Source: an uncultured Desulfobacter sp. (GTDB taxonomy: Bacteria; Desulfobacterota; Desulfobacteria; Desulfobacterales; Desulfobacteraceae). Taken from it: a stretch of DNA of 64,000 nucleotides. The first letter of the stretch is position 1. The number at the start of each line of letters is the position of its first letter. Below the pieces are notes generated by a model, which did not search any database, was not told the DNA's origin, and worked only from the letters and a program-made list of their open reading frames with translations. Shown in pieces: positions 17,527 to 26,670 of the stretch. The position numbers and the translations under genes were made by a program. The stretch spans positions 4,526,001-4,590,000 of the forward strand of contig NZ_OY762229.1 of the NCBI RefSeq assembly GCF_963665355.1. The letters are read 5' to 3'.

Positions 17527-20433
17527 CTATTTCCACTCCACAGGGACACGCACATGGTGTCCGGCCTTGTTTTTAAAAAGTAGAAAACCATTATCCCGTC
17601 CATATTTGTATAGTTCGTGGGTCACCCGGACATCCTGGGTGCAATAGTCCACAATCAGATCCAGACGGCCCTGTTGCCACCATTCCAGGGCCAGAAGGCC
17701 GTCAGCGCTTTTCTCAAGGCCCAGGGTCTGAAAGGCCAGATGGTCCAGGGATAGCCGGTAGCCTAAGCGTTCATGGATCTTTGTCAGAATATCCAGGGTG
17801 GGAAGAGTGTGAAAATTAAACCGGCTCAGACCGGACAGCACTTTGTAATCAAACCGGATGATATTAAACCCGATAACAAGATCCATCTGTTTCAACCGAT
17901 CCACAAGTTTTTCCAAATCCTCCTGATAATAGACCAGAAAATCCTCTTCCAGGGAATCATAGAGCACGGCGCAGGATACCCCCATACGTTCGGCTTTGTG
18001 CCATCCGCCCACCTGTGCTGCAGACCGCCGGGTTTCAATGTCAAGCACGGCGTATCTTTGGGGAAATTTTACCTTGTGGCCTGGTTCATACGCCAGTTTT
18101 TTCATATCGGCAACATCCGTGAAAACAGGCGGACCGGTGACCGGTGTTATCGGGAAGTCCTTATGTTCTGAATTCTGGCCAAGAAGCATTTCAATGATCT
18201 GTTTTGCCGCTTCCTTGTCGATGGGGCGGTTGCCGGACCCGCATTTGGGGGAATGCACACAGGCCGGACACCCGTTGTCGCAGGGGCAGTCCCGGATGGC
18301 CTCATAGGTTCTTTGCATAAGGATCACTGCGTTGTCAAAGGCCTGTAATGTAAGGCCTAAACCGCCGGGAACCCCGTCATAAACAAAGACCGCCGCTGTG
18401 TCAACCTGGGGATGATAGGGAATGGATATGCCGCCCAGGTCATTTCGATCAGTCATCACCAGAAGCGGCATCATGCCGATGGCGGCATGCTCCAACGCGT
18501 GGATCCCCCCCATGAAGTGCAGATGATCCGTTTCAATGCGCTGTCTGATCCAGTCCGGGATCTGGATCCACAACCCCTGGGTTTCGTAAGTCAGTTCAGG
18601 CAAATCCAGCGGCACAATGCCAAGGGACTTTTGGCCCGACACAGACTTCATTTCATAGCCTGTCACCTGTTCACGAATTTTCAATTTGCCGAAACCCACC
18701 CGGGTGCCTTTGATCTGACAGGTTTTTTCCACGGTGATAATTTCAGTATTTTTTGAAGCTCTTGCCCTCGTATAATAGCTGACCTTTTCCTCTTTGGCCC
18801 GGACCACACCCTTAAGATGGTCAAAAAGTGTCACCACAAAGGTTTGCCCCCGGTGCAGGTAAACCGCACCTTCATGGGTTTCAAAATAAGACCTGTGCCA
18901 GTCGATTTCGCCAAGGCTTTGCCGGGTATCTTCCTTAAATATGGGAATGGTGTGCCCGGTTCCCCTCAAACTGACCTCCCTGTGGGGGCTTTTACGGGGT
19001 GAAAACCAGGTATTGCCGTCCCGGCTTAACAGCAGCCTGCCTTCTTGCCCGAGGGACTGTACTCTTTTCTGGACAACCGGCGGCTGTAATATGGGATCAT
19101 CGGCATCAAGACTTAGTTCTGCTGCCGCACAATCCAGATGGCGGTCAAGAATCCGGGGATTTTCAGGATTGATCCGGGCGGTTTCGGGGGGCATGGTGAA
19201 AAAGATCTCCGGGTGGTTGATGAAATACTGGTCCAGGGCGTCTTCATGGGCAATCAGCACCATGGCGGAATCACTTCCATCGCGCCCGACCCTGCCCGCC
19301 CGCTGCCAGGTGGACATCATGGTCCCCGGATACCCCACAAGGATGCAAAGATCCAGATTGCCGATGTCTATGCCAAGTTCAAGGGCCGAAGTGGACACCA
19401 CGCAAAGCAGTTCTCCGCTGGCAAGTTTTTGTTCAATCTCCCGGCGCTCCTCGGGAAGAAATCCGGCCCTGTAGGCACAGATTTTATCGGCCATGTTTTT
19501 TGCCCGCTGCCCTGCCCATACGGCAATGAGTTCCGTAATTTTTCTGGACTGGGTGTAAACAATGGCCCGAAGATTTCGGTACACCGCGGCATGAATCAGC
19601 GTAATGGCGGTCTGGGCCGCGCCCTCCAGGCCTTTCATCATCAAAATATCTTTTTTCCCGCAGGGCGCACCCTGTTCATCCACCACAGTCACCGGCAGCC
19701 CGGTCAACTCCGAGGCAAGCTCCCCGGGATTGGCAATGGTGGCGGAACAGAAAATAAAACAGGGATCAGATCCGTAATACCGGCATATCCGCAATAACCT
19801 GCGAAATACCCAGGCCATGTTTGACCCCATGATTCCCCGGTAGGTATGCACCTCATCCACCACTATATATTTAAGGTTGCCGAAAAATGAAGCCCATAAA
19901 TGGTGATGGGCCAGCATGGCCAGGTGCAGCATCTCGGGATTGGACAGGAGGATATTGGGCGGATTGTTCCGGATTTTGGTCTTTTGATACCCTGTGATAT
20001 CCCCGTCATAGACGCCTGCGGTCAAAGCTTTTGAAAAAACAGCATCGGTCCGGGCAAGCATTTTATTAACCGTGTCAAGCTGGTCCCTGGCAAGGGCTTT
20101 AAGGGGAAACAGGTACAGGGCATGGGCAGACGGATCTGACATCAGGGCATCCATTACCGGCAGATTATAGACCAGACTTTTACCGGATGCCGTGGGTGTT
20201 GCAATCACCGTATGACGCCCTTCAAGGATGAGCGAAATGGCACGGGCCTGGTGGATATACAGATTTTTAATGCCAAGGGTGGCCAGAATGCGGGACAAAT
20301 CATTTGTAAAGGAAGGAAAAGAGTTTAAAGACGCCCATGCCGCCGGTCGGGACTCGAATGTTTTATGGGATACAATATCGCCTGCAAATCCCTTAAAGGA
20401 TTTCAATCCGGTAATATATTCGTCCAAACCCAC
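17527..20433 (-). CDS. DEAD/DEAH helicase fused to RNase H-fold exonuclease (MrfA-MrfB-like fusion)
   Basis: The 968-residue protein begins with an SF2 helicase: IATPTASGKSLVYNLP (Walker A), VVDEVHTYRG (motif II), and helicase C with SALELGIDIGNLDLCILVGYPGTMMSTWQRAGRVGR. A DUF1998-type C-terminal region has a Cys cluster CPCDNGCPACVHSPKCGSGN. From about residue 794 there is a DEDD exonuclease domain: VLDIETRR, GFNIIRFDYKVL and DYCTQDVRVTHEL carry its acidic residues. In Bacillus subtilis, MrfA (YprA) helicase and MrfB (YprB) nuclease are separate partners in mitomycin-lesion repair. Here both parts are in one chain, so a DNA-repair role is inferred. The arginase gene lies 23 bp upstream. Confidence 0.9.
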   Translation of the reverse strand: MGLDEYITGLKSFKGFAGDIVSHKTFESRPAAWASLNSFPSFTNDLSRILATLGIKNLYIHQARAISLILEGRHTVIATPTASGKSLVYNLPVMDALMSDPSAHALYLFPLKALARDQLDTVNKMLARTDAVFSKALTAGVYDGDITGYQKTKIRNNPPNILLSNPEMLHLAMLAHHHLWASFFGNLKYIVVDEVHTYRGIMGSNMAWVFRRLLRICRYYGSDPCFIFCSATIANPGELASELTGLPVTVVDEQGAPCGKKDILMMKGLEGAAQTAITLIHAAVYRNLRAIVYTQSRKITELIAVWAGQRAKNMADKICAYRAGFLPEERREIEQKLASGELLCVVSTSALELGIDIGNLDLCILVGYPGTMMSTWQRAGRVGRDGSDSAMVLIAHEDALDQYFINHPEIFFTMPPETARINPENPRILDRHLDCAAAELSLDADDPILQPPVVQKRVQSLGQEGRLLLSRDGNTWFSPRKSPHREVSLRGTGHTIPIFKEDTRQSLGEIDWHRSYFETHEGAVYLHRGQTFVVTLFDHLKGVVRAKEEKVSYYTRARASKNTEIITVEKTCQIKGTRVGFGKLKIREQVTGYEMKSVSGQKSLGIVPLDLPELTYETQGLWIQIPDWIRQRIETDHLHFMGGIHALEHAAIGMMPLLVMTDRNDLGGISIPYHPQVDTAAVFVYDGVPGGLGLTLQAFDNAVILMQRTYEAIRDCPCDNGCPACVHSPKCGSGNRPIDKEAAKQIIEMLLGQNSEHKDFPITPVTGPPVFTDVADMKKLAYEPGHKVKFPQRYAVLDIETRRSAAQVGGWHKAERMGVSCAVLYDSLEEDFLVYYQEDLEKLVDRLKQMDLVIGFNIIRFDYKVLSGLSRFNFHTLPTLDILTKIHERLGYRLSLDHLAFQTLGLEKSADGLLALEWWQQGRLDLIVDYCTQDVRVTHELYKYGRDNGFLLFKNKAGHHVRVPVEWK

Positions 20434-20456
20434 GGTTAACAGTAACGAAAGCAGAC

Positions 20457-21353
20457 TTACAGAATGCTTTTCCCCAGTGCGGACAGGATCAATTCCACCG
20501 CAAGTTTGCTTGTTTTATTGGCCACGTCAAGGATGGGATTGATCTCCACCAGATCCATGGAGCACATTTTTCCTGAATCGGCAAGCAACTCCATGAGCAG
20601 ATGGGCTTCCCGGTAGGAGATACCGCCGGGTACTGGGGTGCCGACCCCCGGGGCTTCCACCGGATCCAGGGCGTCCATATCCAGACTTAAGTGAAAGCGT
20701 TTCAGGCGGGCAAACTGAACCATGATCTTGGAGGCAATGGCACTGATACCCTGTTCATCAATGTCGCGCATGGTGAAAATTGTGATCCCGCTGGCTTTGA
20801 TACGCTTTTTTTCTCCGGGGTCCAGATCCCGCTGCCCGATCATGACCACGTTATCCACAGAGATTTTTGCACCGGGATGGCCGGCATCCACAAGGCATGG
20901 AAAGCCATCCCCCGTAAGAACAGCCAGGGGCATGCCGTGAACGTTTCCCGACGGTGACGTCTGGGGTGTATTGAAATCGGCATGGGCATCCACCCAGATC
21001 AGCCCCGCAGGCGCACTTGAGGCCACCGAGGCCACGGTGCCAATGGAGATGGCATGATCACCACCCAGAAAAATGGGCATGCGGTTCTGGGCTATGACCC
21101 GGCATCCAGCTTCATAGATATCATGGGTGATCTGGGTGATCTCTTTGACATACCGGTCTGTCCTCACGGCCACGGCCGGGTCGTCATCACGTACAGGAAT
21201 GGGTATATTTCCTTCATCTATAACATCATGCCCAAGTTTACGAAGCCTTGGAATCAGTCCTGTATACCGTAATGCGGCAGGTCCCATGTCCACACCGCGA
21301 AGCATCTGTCCGAAATCCATGGGAACACCGATAATGCTGATGGATTTTGCCAT
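20457..21353 (-). CDS. rocF: Arginase (ureohydrolase family)
   Basis: This 298-residue manganese enzyme hydrolyses arginine to ornithine and urea. Metal-binding motifs are complete: GGDHAISIGTVA, WVDAHADFNTP and SLDMDALDPVEAPGVGTPVPGG. The start SISIIGVPMDFGQMLRGVDMGPAALRYTGL and the HGMPLA segment after DAHAD favour arginase over agmatinase, though agmatinase-like activity cannot be excluded. It sits just upstream of the helicase-nuclease gene on the same strand, a pairing with no obvious functional logic. Confidence 0.88.
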   Translation of the reverse strand: MAKSISIIGVPMDFGQMLRGVDMGPAALRYTGLIPRLRKLGHDVIDEGNIPIPVRDDDPAVAVRTDRYVKEITQITHDIYEAGCRVIAQNRMPIFLGGDHAISIGTVASVASSAPAGLIWVDAHADFNTPQTSPSGNVHGMPLAVLTGDGFPCLVDAGHPGAKISVDNVVMIGQRDLDPGEKKRIKASGITIFTMRDIDEQGISAIASKIMVQFARLKRFHLSLDMDALDPVEAPGVGTPVPGGISYREAHLLMELLADSGKMCSMDLVEINPILDVANKTSKLAVELILSALGKSIL

Positions 21354-21488
21354 ATCGATATCCTTTTAAATGGGGCTGCCCGGAAACAGCCTTAGTTGAC
21401 AGGTCATATATCATAGAGTAAGAAATCTATTCAATACATTAAAAAATCATATCACAGCACGGATTTTAACGTTACTCCAGGAGATTGC

Positions 21489-22181
21489 ATGAACCATAAA
21501 TATAAACTTCAGTCCCGGCATACCATTGAGCTGGTCAGAAACCTGCTTTCCCAGGGTATTGACCGGATCTCTCTGCTTTTACGCCATTCAGACAGACACT
21601 ACTCAGACAATCCGCGGCTGGAACCTTTTATGGGTCTCAACGACTCCGGCAAGGAATATGCCTTTGATCTCGGCAAATCGTTTCCCATAGATTTAACGCC
21701 TGTTTTTTTTTCCAGCCATTTTGGCAGGTGTATTGAAACGAATTATCTCATTGATAAAGGATTCACCTCGGTCACGGGCAGGCAACTGCCCCACAATGCC
21801 CTTGACAGCAATTTAGCACCTTTTTACGTCAAGGATGTTCCGGAAACCCTTAAAATAATGGCAAAAACAGGTTCCGCACAGTTTATCCGAAACTGGTTTG
21901 ACAAAACCATTGATGCATCGGTTATGCTTGACCCCGAAGCCACGGCGGACCGAATCAGCGATTTCATGTTGTCAAAACTTGAGGCGCTTTCCCCGGGACA
22001 GGCCGCGGTCTGTGTGACCCATGACTGGAACATCTTTCCTGTCAAGCAGTTCAAGCTTGGACTTTGTCATGAAGATGCCCTGAATGTAGGCTACCTGGAT
22101 GCCGTAGCCTTTTTTGAAAAGGATGCCCAATTTTTTGCGGTGGCCAGACAGTTCGATCCCGTCAGGGTCGCTTGGCCATGA
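21489..22181 (+). CDS. Histidine phosphatase superfamily protein
   Basis: The 230-residue protein opens its core with LLLRHSDRHYSD (the RHG-type catalytic motif, here RHS) and continues with GLNDSGKEYAFDLG, FFSSHFGRCIETNYLI and AAVCVTHDWNIFPVKQ, where the second catalytic His sits. Members remove phosphate from sugars, proteins or nucleotides; this one is divergent and its substrate is unknown. The C-terminus overlaps the convergent cmoB by 20 bp. Confidence 0.82.
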   Translation: MNHKYKLQSRHTIELVRNLLSQGIDRISLLLRHSDRHYSDNPRLEPFMGLNDSGKEYAFDLGKSFPIDLTPVFFSSHFGRCIETNYLIDKGFTSVTGRQLPHNALDSNLAPFYVKDVPETLKIMAKTGSAQFIRNWFDKTIDASVMLDPEATADRISDFMLSKLEALSPGQAAVCVTHDWNIFPVKQFKLGLCHEDALNVGYLDAVAFFEKDAQFFAVARQFDPVRVAWP

Positions 22182-23148
22182 AAATGGCTCTTACCGGTGC
22201 CGGATACCCTTCAACGGTCTTTGACGGATCTTTGGGATCCAGAAAATCTTCAAGGGATTCTGTTTGAATCCATTGGGTTTTACGCTGCTCTTCAGAGGTG
22301 GTGTCTGTTATGTCCACACACCGGATATCTGAAAATCCGGCCCGGGTCAACCAGGCCACCATGGCAGACAGGTCAGGTATAAAAAACACATTGCGCATTT
22401 TAGCGTACCGGTCAAAGGGAAACAGGCATAGATTGTTTTCTCCCCTGATCACCAGGTTTTCCACCACCACCTGACCGCCCGGCACAAGGCTGTCATGGAT
22501 CTGCCTGAGCATCTTCACCGGAGATTTGCGGTGGTACAGCACCCCCATGCACAGCACTAAATCGAAAAAACGATCCATGGCAGGCAGTTCATTGTAGGCC
22601 ACAGGCAGACAGAATACATTTTTCAGGTTCAGATATTTTTGTGCGGCACAATACTGGTAATAAAAGGCACTTTGGGGTTCAAGCCCCAGGGCGAACATGG
22701 GATCTGACGCCGCCATTTTAAACATGTAATATCCATTGCTTGAACCGATATCCAGAATTTTTTTGTTTTTAAGGTGGGGCAGATGGGGAACCAGGCGTTC
22801 CCACTTCATCCAGGACTGCCATTCGGAATCAACGTGAACGCCAAAAAAATCAAAGGGTCCCTTGCGCCAGGGATTCAGGCTGAACAGACCGTTGTAAAGC
22901 CTCTGCTTTTCTTCCGGTGAAAGCTGGTCCGGATGTCCGATGCTGACGGCCTTAGATGACAACAGATAAGGTGATAAATCAGTGGTATCGGAACAAATTT
23001 CTGGAAGTTCCTTGACCACATGTTTATATTTTTCAAAATTTCCCCCGGCAGAATCAAGATAGGCTCTTTTTTCTTTGATGAGGCTTTCCAGGGCATCATA
23101 CCATTTGTTCCATCCCAAATGGCCATGGTTTGCTAAAAATTGTTCCAT
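22162..23148 (-). CDS. cmoB: tRNA U34 carboxymethyltransferase CmoB
   Basis: The 328-residue enzyme transfers the carboxymethyl group from carboxy-SAM to 5-hydroxyuridine-34 of certain tRNAs, giving cmo5U. Diagnostic segments are RKGPFDFFGVHVDSEWQSWMKWERLVPHL, then KILDIGSSNGYYMFKMAASDP (SAM site) and LCMGVLYHRKSPVKMLRQIHDSLVPGGQVVVENLVIRG. Length is normal (E. coli 323). It begins 1 nt after the cmoA stop (TAAaATG), so the pair is one operon. Confidence 0.95.
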   Translation of the reverse strand: MEQFLANHGHLGWNKWYDALESLIKEKRAYLDSAGGNFEKYKHVVKELPEICSDTTDLSPYLLSSKAVSIGHPDQLSPEEKQRLYNGLFSLNPWRKGPFDFFGVHVDSEWQSWMKWERLVPHLPHLKNKKILDIGSSNGYYMFKMAASDPMFALGLEPQSAFYYQYCAAQKYLNLKNVFCLPVAYNELPAMDRFFDLVLCMGVLYHRKSPVKMLRQIHDSLVPGGQVVVENLVIRGENNLCLFPFDRYAKMRNVFFIPDLSAMVAWLTRAGFSDIRCVDITDTTSEEQRKTQWIQTESLEDFLDPKDPSKTVEGYPAPVRAIFMAKRP

Positions 23149-23149
23149 T

Positions 23150-23887
23150 TTATTTGACAGCGATCATGGATGTAAAATTAAACCACTTCAACCAGACGTT
23201 GAATGAGCTGAACCCTGCGTTATGGATACGGGCTTCATGCTCGGCAAGGGTTTCGGGAATCAGTACCTGTTCCAGGGCATCGCGTTTCTGACTGATTTCC
23301 AGGTCCGTATACCCGTTTTCTTTTTTAAACTGGTAGTAATATTCCTGCTCCAGGGCATTCATTTGTGGTGCGGGATGAACGGTTTTTTCCGTGAGCAGCA
23401 ATATGCCGCCTTTGCAAAGCCCATTAAACGCAGATTCAATGAGATGATCGCGTTTTACTGGATCAAGAAACTGCAAGGTCAGATTGATCACCACCACAGA
23501 TGCGTTGGAAATTATAATATCTTCAATACAGGTGCAGGCAAGATCTATACAGCCCTTGCTGTCGTGGGCACAAAGCCTGTTTTTAAACCGCTGGATCATG
23601 GGCCAGGAACTGTCAACACCAGTCATTTTAAATGCCGTTGCACCAAAAAGATCAAGAAGCAGAACGCCAAGGTTGCCATGGGAACACCCCAAATCAAAGA
23701 TCCTTGTGTCTTTTTGATAAAACTTCCTGGCAATTCGGGCCTGCTGTTTCAGGACCTCACCGTACAACGGTACGGATCTGACCAGCATATCGTCAAATAC
23801 CCGGGCTACGTTTTCGTTGAACCTGAAAGGCGTGATCGTGTTGAGTTTTTCTGCAAATACCCTGTCTTTATTCATAATACCGTCCAT
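23150..23887 (-). CDS. cmoA: Carboxy-SAM synthase CmoA
   Basis: The 245-residue protein converts SAM and prephenate to carboxy-SAM, the donor used by CmoB. Recognisable features are KLNTITPFRFNENVARVFDDMLVRSVPLY, the SAM motif IFDLGCSHGNLGVLLLDLFG, VVINLTLQFLDPVKRDHLI, and the C-terminal FNVWLKWFNFTSMIAVK. The start may be the ATG four codons inside (MNKDRVF), since family members usually begin with a similar short leader. It is coupled to cmoB. Confidence 0.95.
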   Translation of the reverse strand: MDGIMNKDRVFAEKLNTITPFRFNENVARVFDDMLVRSVPLYGEVLKQQARIARKFYQKDTRIFDLGCSHGNLGVLLLDLFGATAFKMTGVDSSWPMIQRFKNRLCAHDSKGCIDLACTCIEDIIISNASVVVINLTLQFLDPVKRDHLIESAFNGLCKGGILLLTEKTVHPAPQMNALEQEYYYQFKKENGYTDLEISQKRDALEQVLIPETLAEHEARIHNAGFSSFNVWLKWFNFTSMIAVK

Positions 23888-24101
23888 TTAAATCCGGGCA
23901 TCTATACACCATTTGCAGGCTTTGTGCAAGCGGCGCAAAAACCGAAATTCACCGCCTGGTTTAAATCAATTGCCCATGTGCAATATAAGAATGAGGGGTG
24001 AGAGCAATGCTATCGCCTTTACATCAGGCCCAAAAACCGTTAATTTTTTGAAATGTAAATAACACGTTCAGTTTAACTTCAAAATTACAGGAAAAATAGA
24101 C

Positions 24102-25131
24102 GTGAAAGAGATACGCGATACAGCAAGAGAATTAATGAAGGGTTTTTGTCGGGTCTGCCACAGGTGCAACGGAAACATTTGTGCCGGAGAGGTCCCGGGA
24201 ATGGGAGGCCTTGGAACAAGGGGCCGCCTTCAAGGACAATATCGCCGCACTGGAGGAGTTACACCTTAATATGCGGCTGATTCACGAGGTGACAGAGCCG
24301 GATACCGGGGTTGAAATCCTGGGCAAAAAGTTGTCTTTACCTCTGTTTGCCGCCCCCATCGGAGGGGTCTCCTTTAACATGGGCGGAAAGATCAGTGAGC
24401 AGGAGTATGTAAAAGCCATTCTCCAGGGCTGTAAAGAGGCCGGAATCATCGGCTGCACAGGAGACGGGGTGCCTGAGTTTGTTTTCAAGACCGCCCTTGA
24501 GGAAATAAAAGCTGTCCAGGGAGAGGGCATTCCTTTTATCAAGCCCTGGGAAGGAGATGAACTGTTTGAGAAAATCGAAAGGGCCAAGACCTGCGGGACC
24601 CATATCATGGGCATGGACATTGATGCGGCCGGCCTGATCACTTTGCGGAAGATGGGCCGACCGGTCTCTCCCAAGGGCGTGGATGAACTTGGACAGATCA
24701 TTAAAAAATCAGGTATGAAATTTATTGTCAAAGGCATAATGACCGTTTCAGATGCCAGGGCCGCCGTATATGCAGGGGCGGACGCCATTGTGGTCTCCAA
24801 CCATGGCGGACGGGTCATGGAATATACACCGGGCACAGCCAGGGTCCTGCCCCAGATTGCCAGGGCCGTGGGCCAGGACATCTGCGTACTGGCTGACGGA
24901 GGTGTGAGAACCGGCGGCGACATTCTGAAAATGCTGGCCCTGGGTGCCGATGCCGTGATGATCGGTCGCCCCTTCAGTGTGGCTGCAATGGGAGGACTTA
25001 AAAAGGGCGTCACCACCTTCATCGAAACCGTAAAGTCCGAACTGATCCAGGCAATGGTTCTCACCGGCACCCGGCGGGCAGACCAGGTTGATCCATCCAT
25101 CCTATTTAAGGCTTGTTCAAGTCTTGACTGA
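24102..25131 (+). CDS. FMN-dependent 2-hydroxy-acid dehydrogenase, interrupted by a frameshift near 24218
   Basis: The downstream frame (24181-25131, apparent GTG start) encodes most of an FMN-binding TIM barrel of the lactate oxidase/glycolate oxidase family: LPLFAAPIGGVSFNMGG, KFIVKGIMTVSDARAAVYAGADAIVVSNHGGR (catalytic His) and DGGVRTGGDILKMLALGADAVMIGRPF. The true N-terminus lies in another frame from GTG 24102: VKEIRDTARELMKGFCRVCHRCNG ... CAGEVPGMGGLGT, the cysteine-rich start of this anaerobe subfamily. Removing one base in ACAAGGGGCC (about 24218-24224) joins GLGT to GAAFKDNIAALEEL and restores about 343 residues. Either a sequencing indel or a real inactivating mutation explains it. 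Confidence 0.85.
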
Positions 25132-25205
25132 TATTCAATAGAGACCCGGTCGTTCATTTTTTTTGGCCGGCCAAGTTTTTATCATTATTTTTATGATGGA
25201 TAAAA

Positions 25206-26390
25206 TCAGGGAATGCGGTCCAGGGCCTGTGTCAGATCGGCGATAATATCGTCACAGGATTCAATGCCCACGGAAAGACGAATCAGACCGTCGGTTACCC
25301 GTGCAGCCAGACGCTGCTCTTTTCCCAAGGATGCATGGGTCATGGACGCCGGATGCTGAATCAGACTCTCAACACCTCCCAGGGACACTGCCAGGGCGCA
25401 CATCTCCACGGAATTAAGCAGTGTCTCTCCGGCAGAAAACCCGCCTTTGAGCTCAAAGGCCATCACGCCACCAGGTCCGGAGTGCTGGCGCTGCCCCAGT
25501 TCATACTGGGGATGGCTTTTGAGGCCCGGATACCGGACCCAGTCGATTTTCGGATGGGCTTCCAGAAACCGGGCCACTGCCATGCCGTTCTGGGCATGTC
25601 TTTCCATACGCAACCCCAAAGTTTTAATGCCCCTGTGTACCAAAAAGGCATTAAAGGGGTCTATAACACCGCCGGTCTGATTCAGGACGCTGCGATAGCG
25701 TTTATAGGTTTCATCGTCCTTGACCACAACAATACCGCCGATGACATCGGCATGCCCATTGATAAATTTTGTCAGGCTGTGAATCACGATGTCAGCCCCC
25801 AATGCAAGTGGATTTTGGAACCAGGGACTTAAAAACGTATTGTCCACGGCCAGAACCGCTCCTGCGTTATGGGCGGCATGGGCAATTTTTTGGATATCAG
25901 ACAGTTCAATGGTGGGATTGCCCGGGGATTCAATGTAAACCAGGCGCGTTGTGGGTTTCAGAGCACGTATCACCTGATCGGTATCCGAGGTATCCACAAA
26001 ATCAGCTGTAACGCCGAATCGTTTATACACGGTATTCAGCAACGTCATTGTCGGGCCGTAAACCACCTGGGAACAAACCACATGGTCGCCGGCAGACAGC
26101 TCTGCGGAAAAAACCGTATTCACCGCGGCCATGCCGCTGCCGCATCCCAGGGCGCGCTTTCCCTTTTCAAGGGTGGCTACGGCTTCTTCCATGGCACGGA
26201 TGGTGGGGTTGCCCATTCTTGTATAAATGTAGCCTTCCTGCCGGCCGGCAAAAAGAGCTGCCCCGTGACTGGTGGAATCAAACCGGAATGTCGACGTTTG
26301 ATAAATGGGCTGCACCACAGCCCTGGACTCGTTTATGGATTCTCCGGCGTGGATACACATGGATTGCGCATTCAATTCTTTAGAAATCAT
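25206..26390 (-). CDS. PLP-dependent trans-sulfuration enzyme (methionine gamma-lyase / cystathionine gamma-synthase family)
   Basis: The 394-residue Cys/Met-metabolism enzyme shows IYQTSTFRFDSTSHGAALFAGRQEGYIYTRMGNPTIRAMEEAVATLE, the PLP aspartate in AVDNTFLSPWFQNPLALGADIV, and the PLP lysine in HSLTKFINGHADVIGG. The C-terminus (GGVESLIQHPASMTHASLGKEQR) is typical. Overall it looks most like methionine gamma-lyase, but the cysteine common in that enzyme's active-site loop is replaced (VYGPTMTLL), so cystathionine gamma-synthase or lyase activity is equally possible. Confidence 0.88.
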   Translation of the reverse strand: MISKELNAQSMCIHAGESINESRAVVQPIYQTSTFRFDSTSHGAALFAGRQEGYIYTRMGNPTIRAMEEAVATLEKGKRALGCGSGMAAVNTVFSAELSAGDHVVCSQVVYGPTMTLLNTVYKRFGVTADFVDTSDTDQVIRALKPTTRLVYIESPGNPTIELSDIQKIAHAAHNAGAVLAVDNTFLSPWFQNPLALGADIVIHSLTKFINGHADVIGGIVVVKDDETYKRYRSVLNQTGGVIDPFNAFLVHRGIKTLGLRMERHAQNGMAVARFLEAHPKIDWVRYPGLKSHPQYELGQRQHSGPGGVMAFELKGGFSAGETLLNSVEMCALAVSLGGVESLIQHPASMTHASLGKEQRLAARVTDGLIRLSVGIESCDDIIADLTQALDRIP

Positions 26391-26555
26391 AAAAGACCTC
26401 CTTTGATTGATTTTAATTTGATTTTACATCAAGGAGCAAAGAATGAGATGTCTATTATTTTACCAGCTTTAACTCCCAGATAAAACAGCAAACTTTTATG
26501 GTTGTTGATATATCATTAAATATATGCAGTGCCTGAAGGCAAACCCGTGTTAGGC

Positions 26556-26584
26556 TTGACAGATATTGGGGGACAAGTTATCTG
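26556..26584 (+). promoter_or_regulatory. Candidate sigma-70 promoter for the truA leader transcript
   Basis: TTGACA at 26556-26561, a 17-bp spacer, then TATCTG at 26579-26584. The -35 box is perfect and the -10 box matches 4 of 6 positions. It lies 33 bp upstream of the leader ORF's ATG. Confidence 0.5.
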
Positions 26585-26616
26585 TAACTTCAAAACACCC
26601 GGAGAAGGAAAAAAAC

Positions 26617-26670
26617 ATGGAACCACCTGAAAATCGCTTTCTATACACATGCCTTTTGCAGGATGTCTAA
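26617..26670 (+). CDS. 17-residue leader ORF overlapping the truA start
   Basis: The ATG at 26617 follows a strong ribosome site (GGAGAAGGA). The frame encodes MEPPENRFLYTCLLQDV and stops at TAA 26668-26670. The truA ATG (26663) lies inside its last codons, 8 nt overlap, and has only GCAGG immediately before it. Translation of truA is therefore probably coupled to the leader. The peptide has no amino-acid run that would suggest classical attenuation. Confidence 0.45.
   Translation: MEPPENRFLYTCLLQDV

Noticed and set aside
24282-25157. 291-codon minus-strand ORF opposite the FMN dehydrogenase
   Set aside because: Its composition (Ser/Pro-rich, no motifs) is that of an antisense shadow of a conserved FMN barrel.
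25132-25205. Terminator between the FMN dehydrogenase and the PLP enzyme
   Set aside because: TTGGCCGGCCAA is self-complementary, but without a proper loop and stem length it is not a convincing intrinsic terminator.
26391-26616. SAM riboswitch upstream of the PLP sulfur-amino-acid enzyme
   Set aside because: The leader on the minus strand lacks the conserved riboswitch core and shows no terminator-like hairpin.
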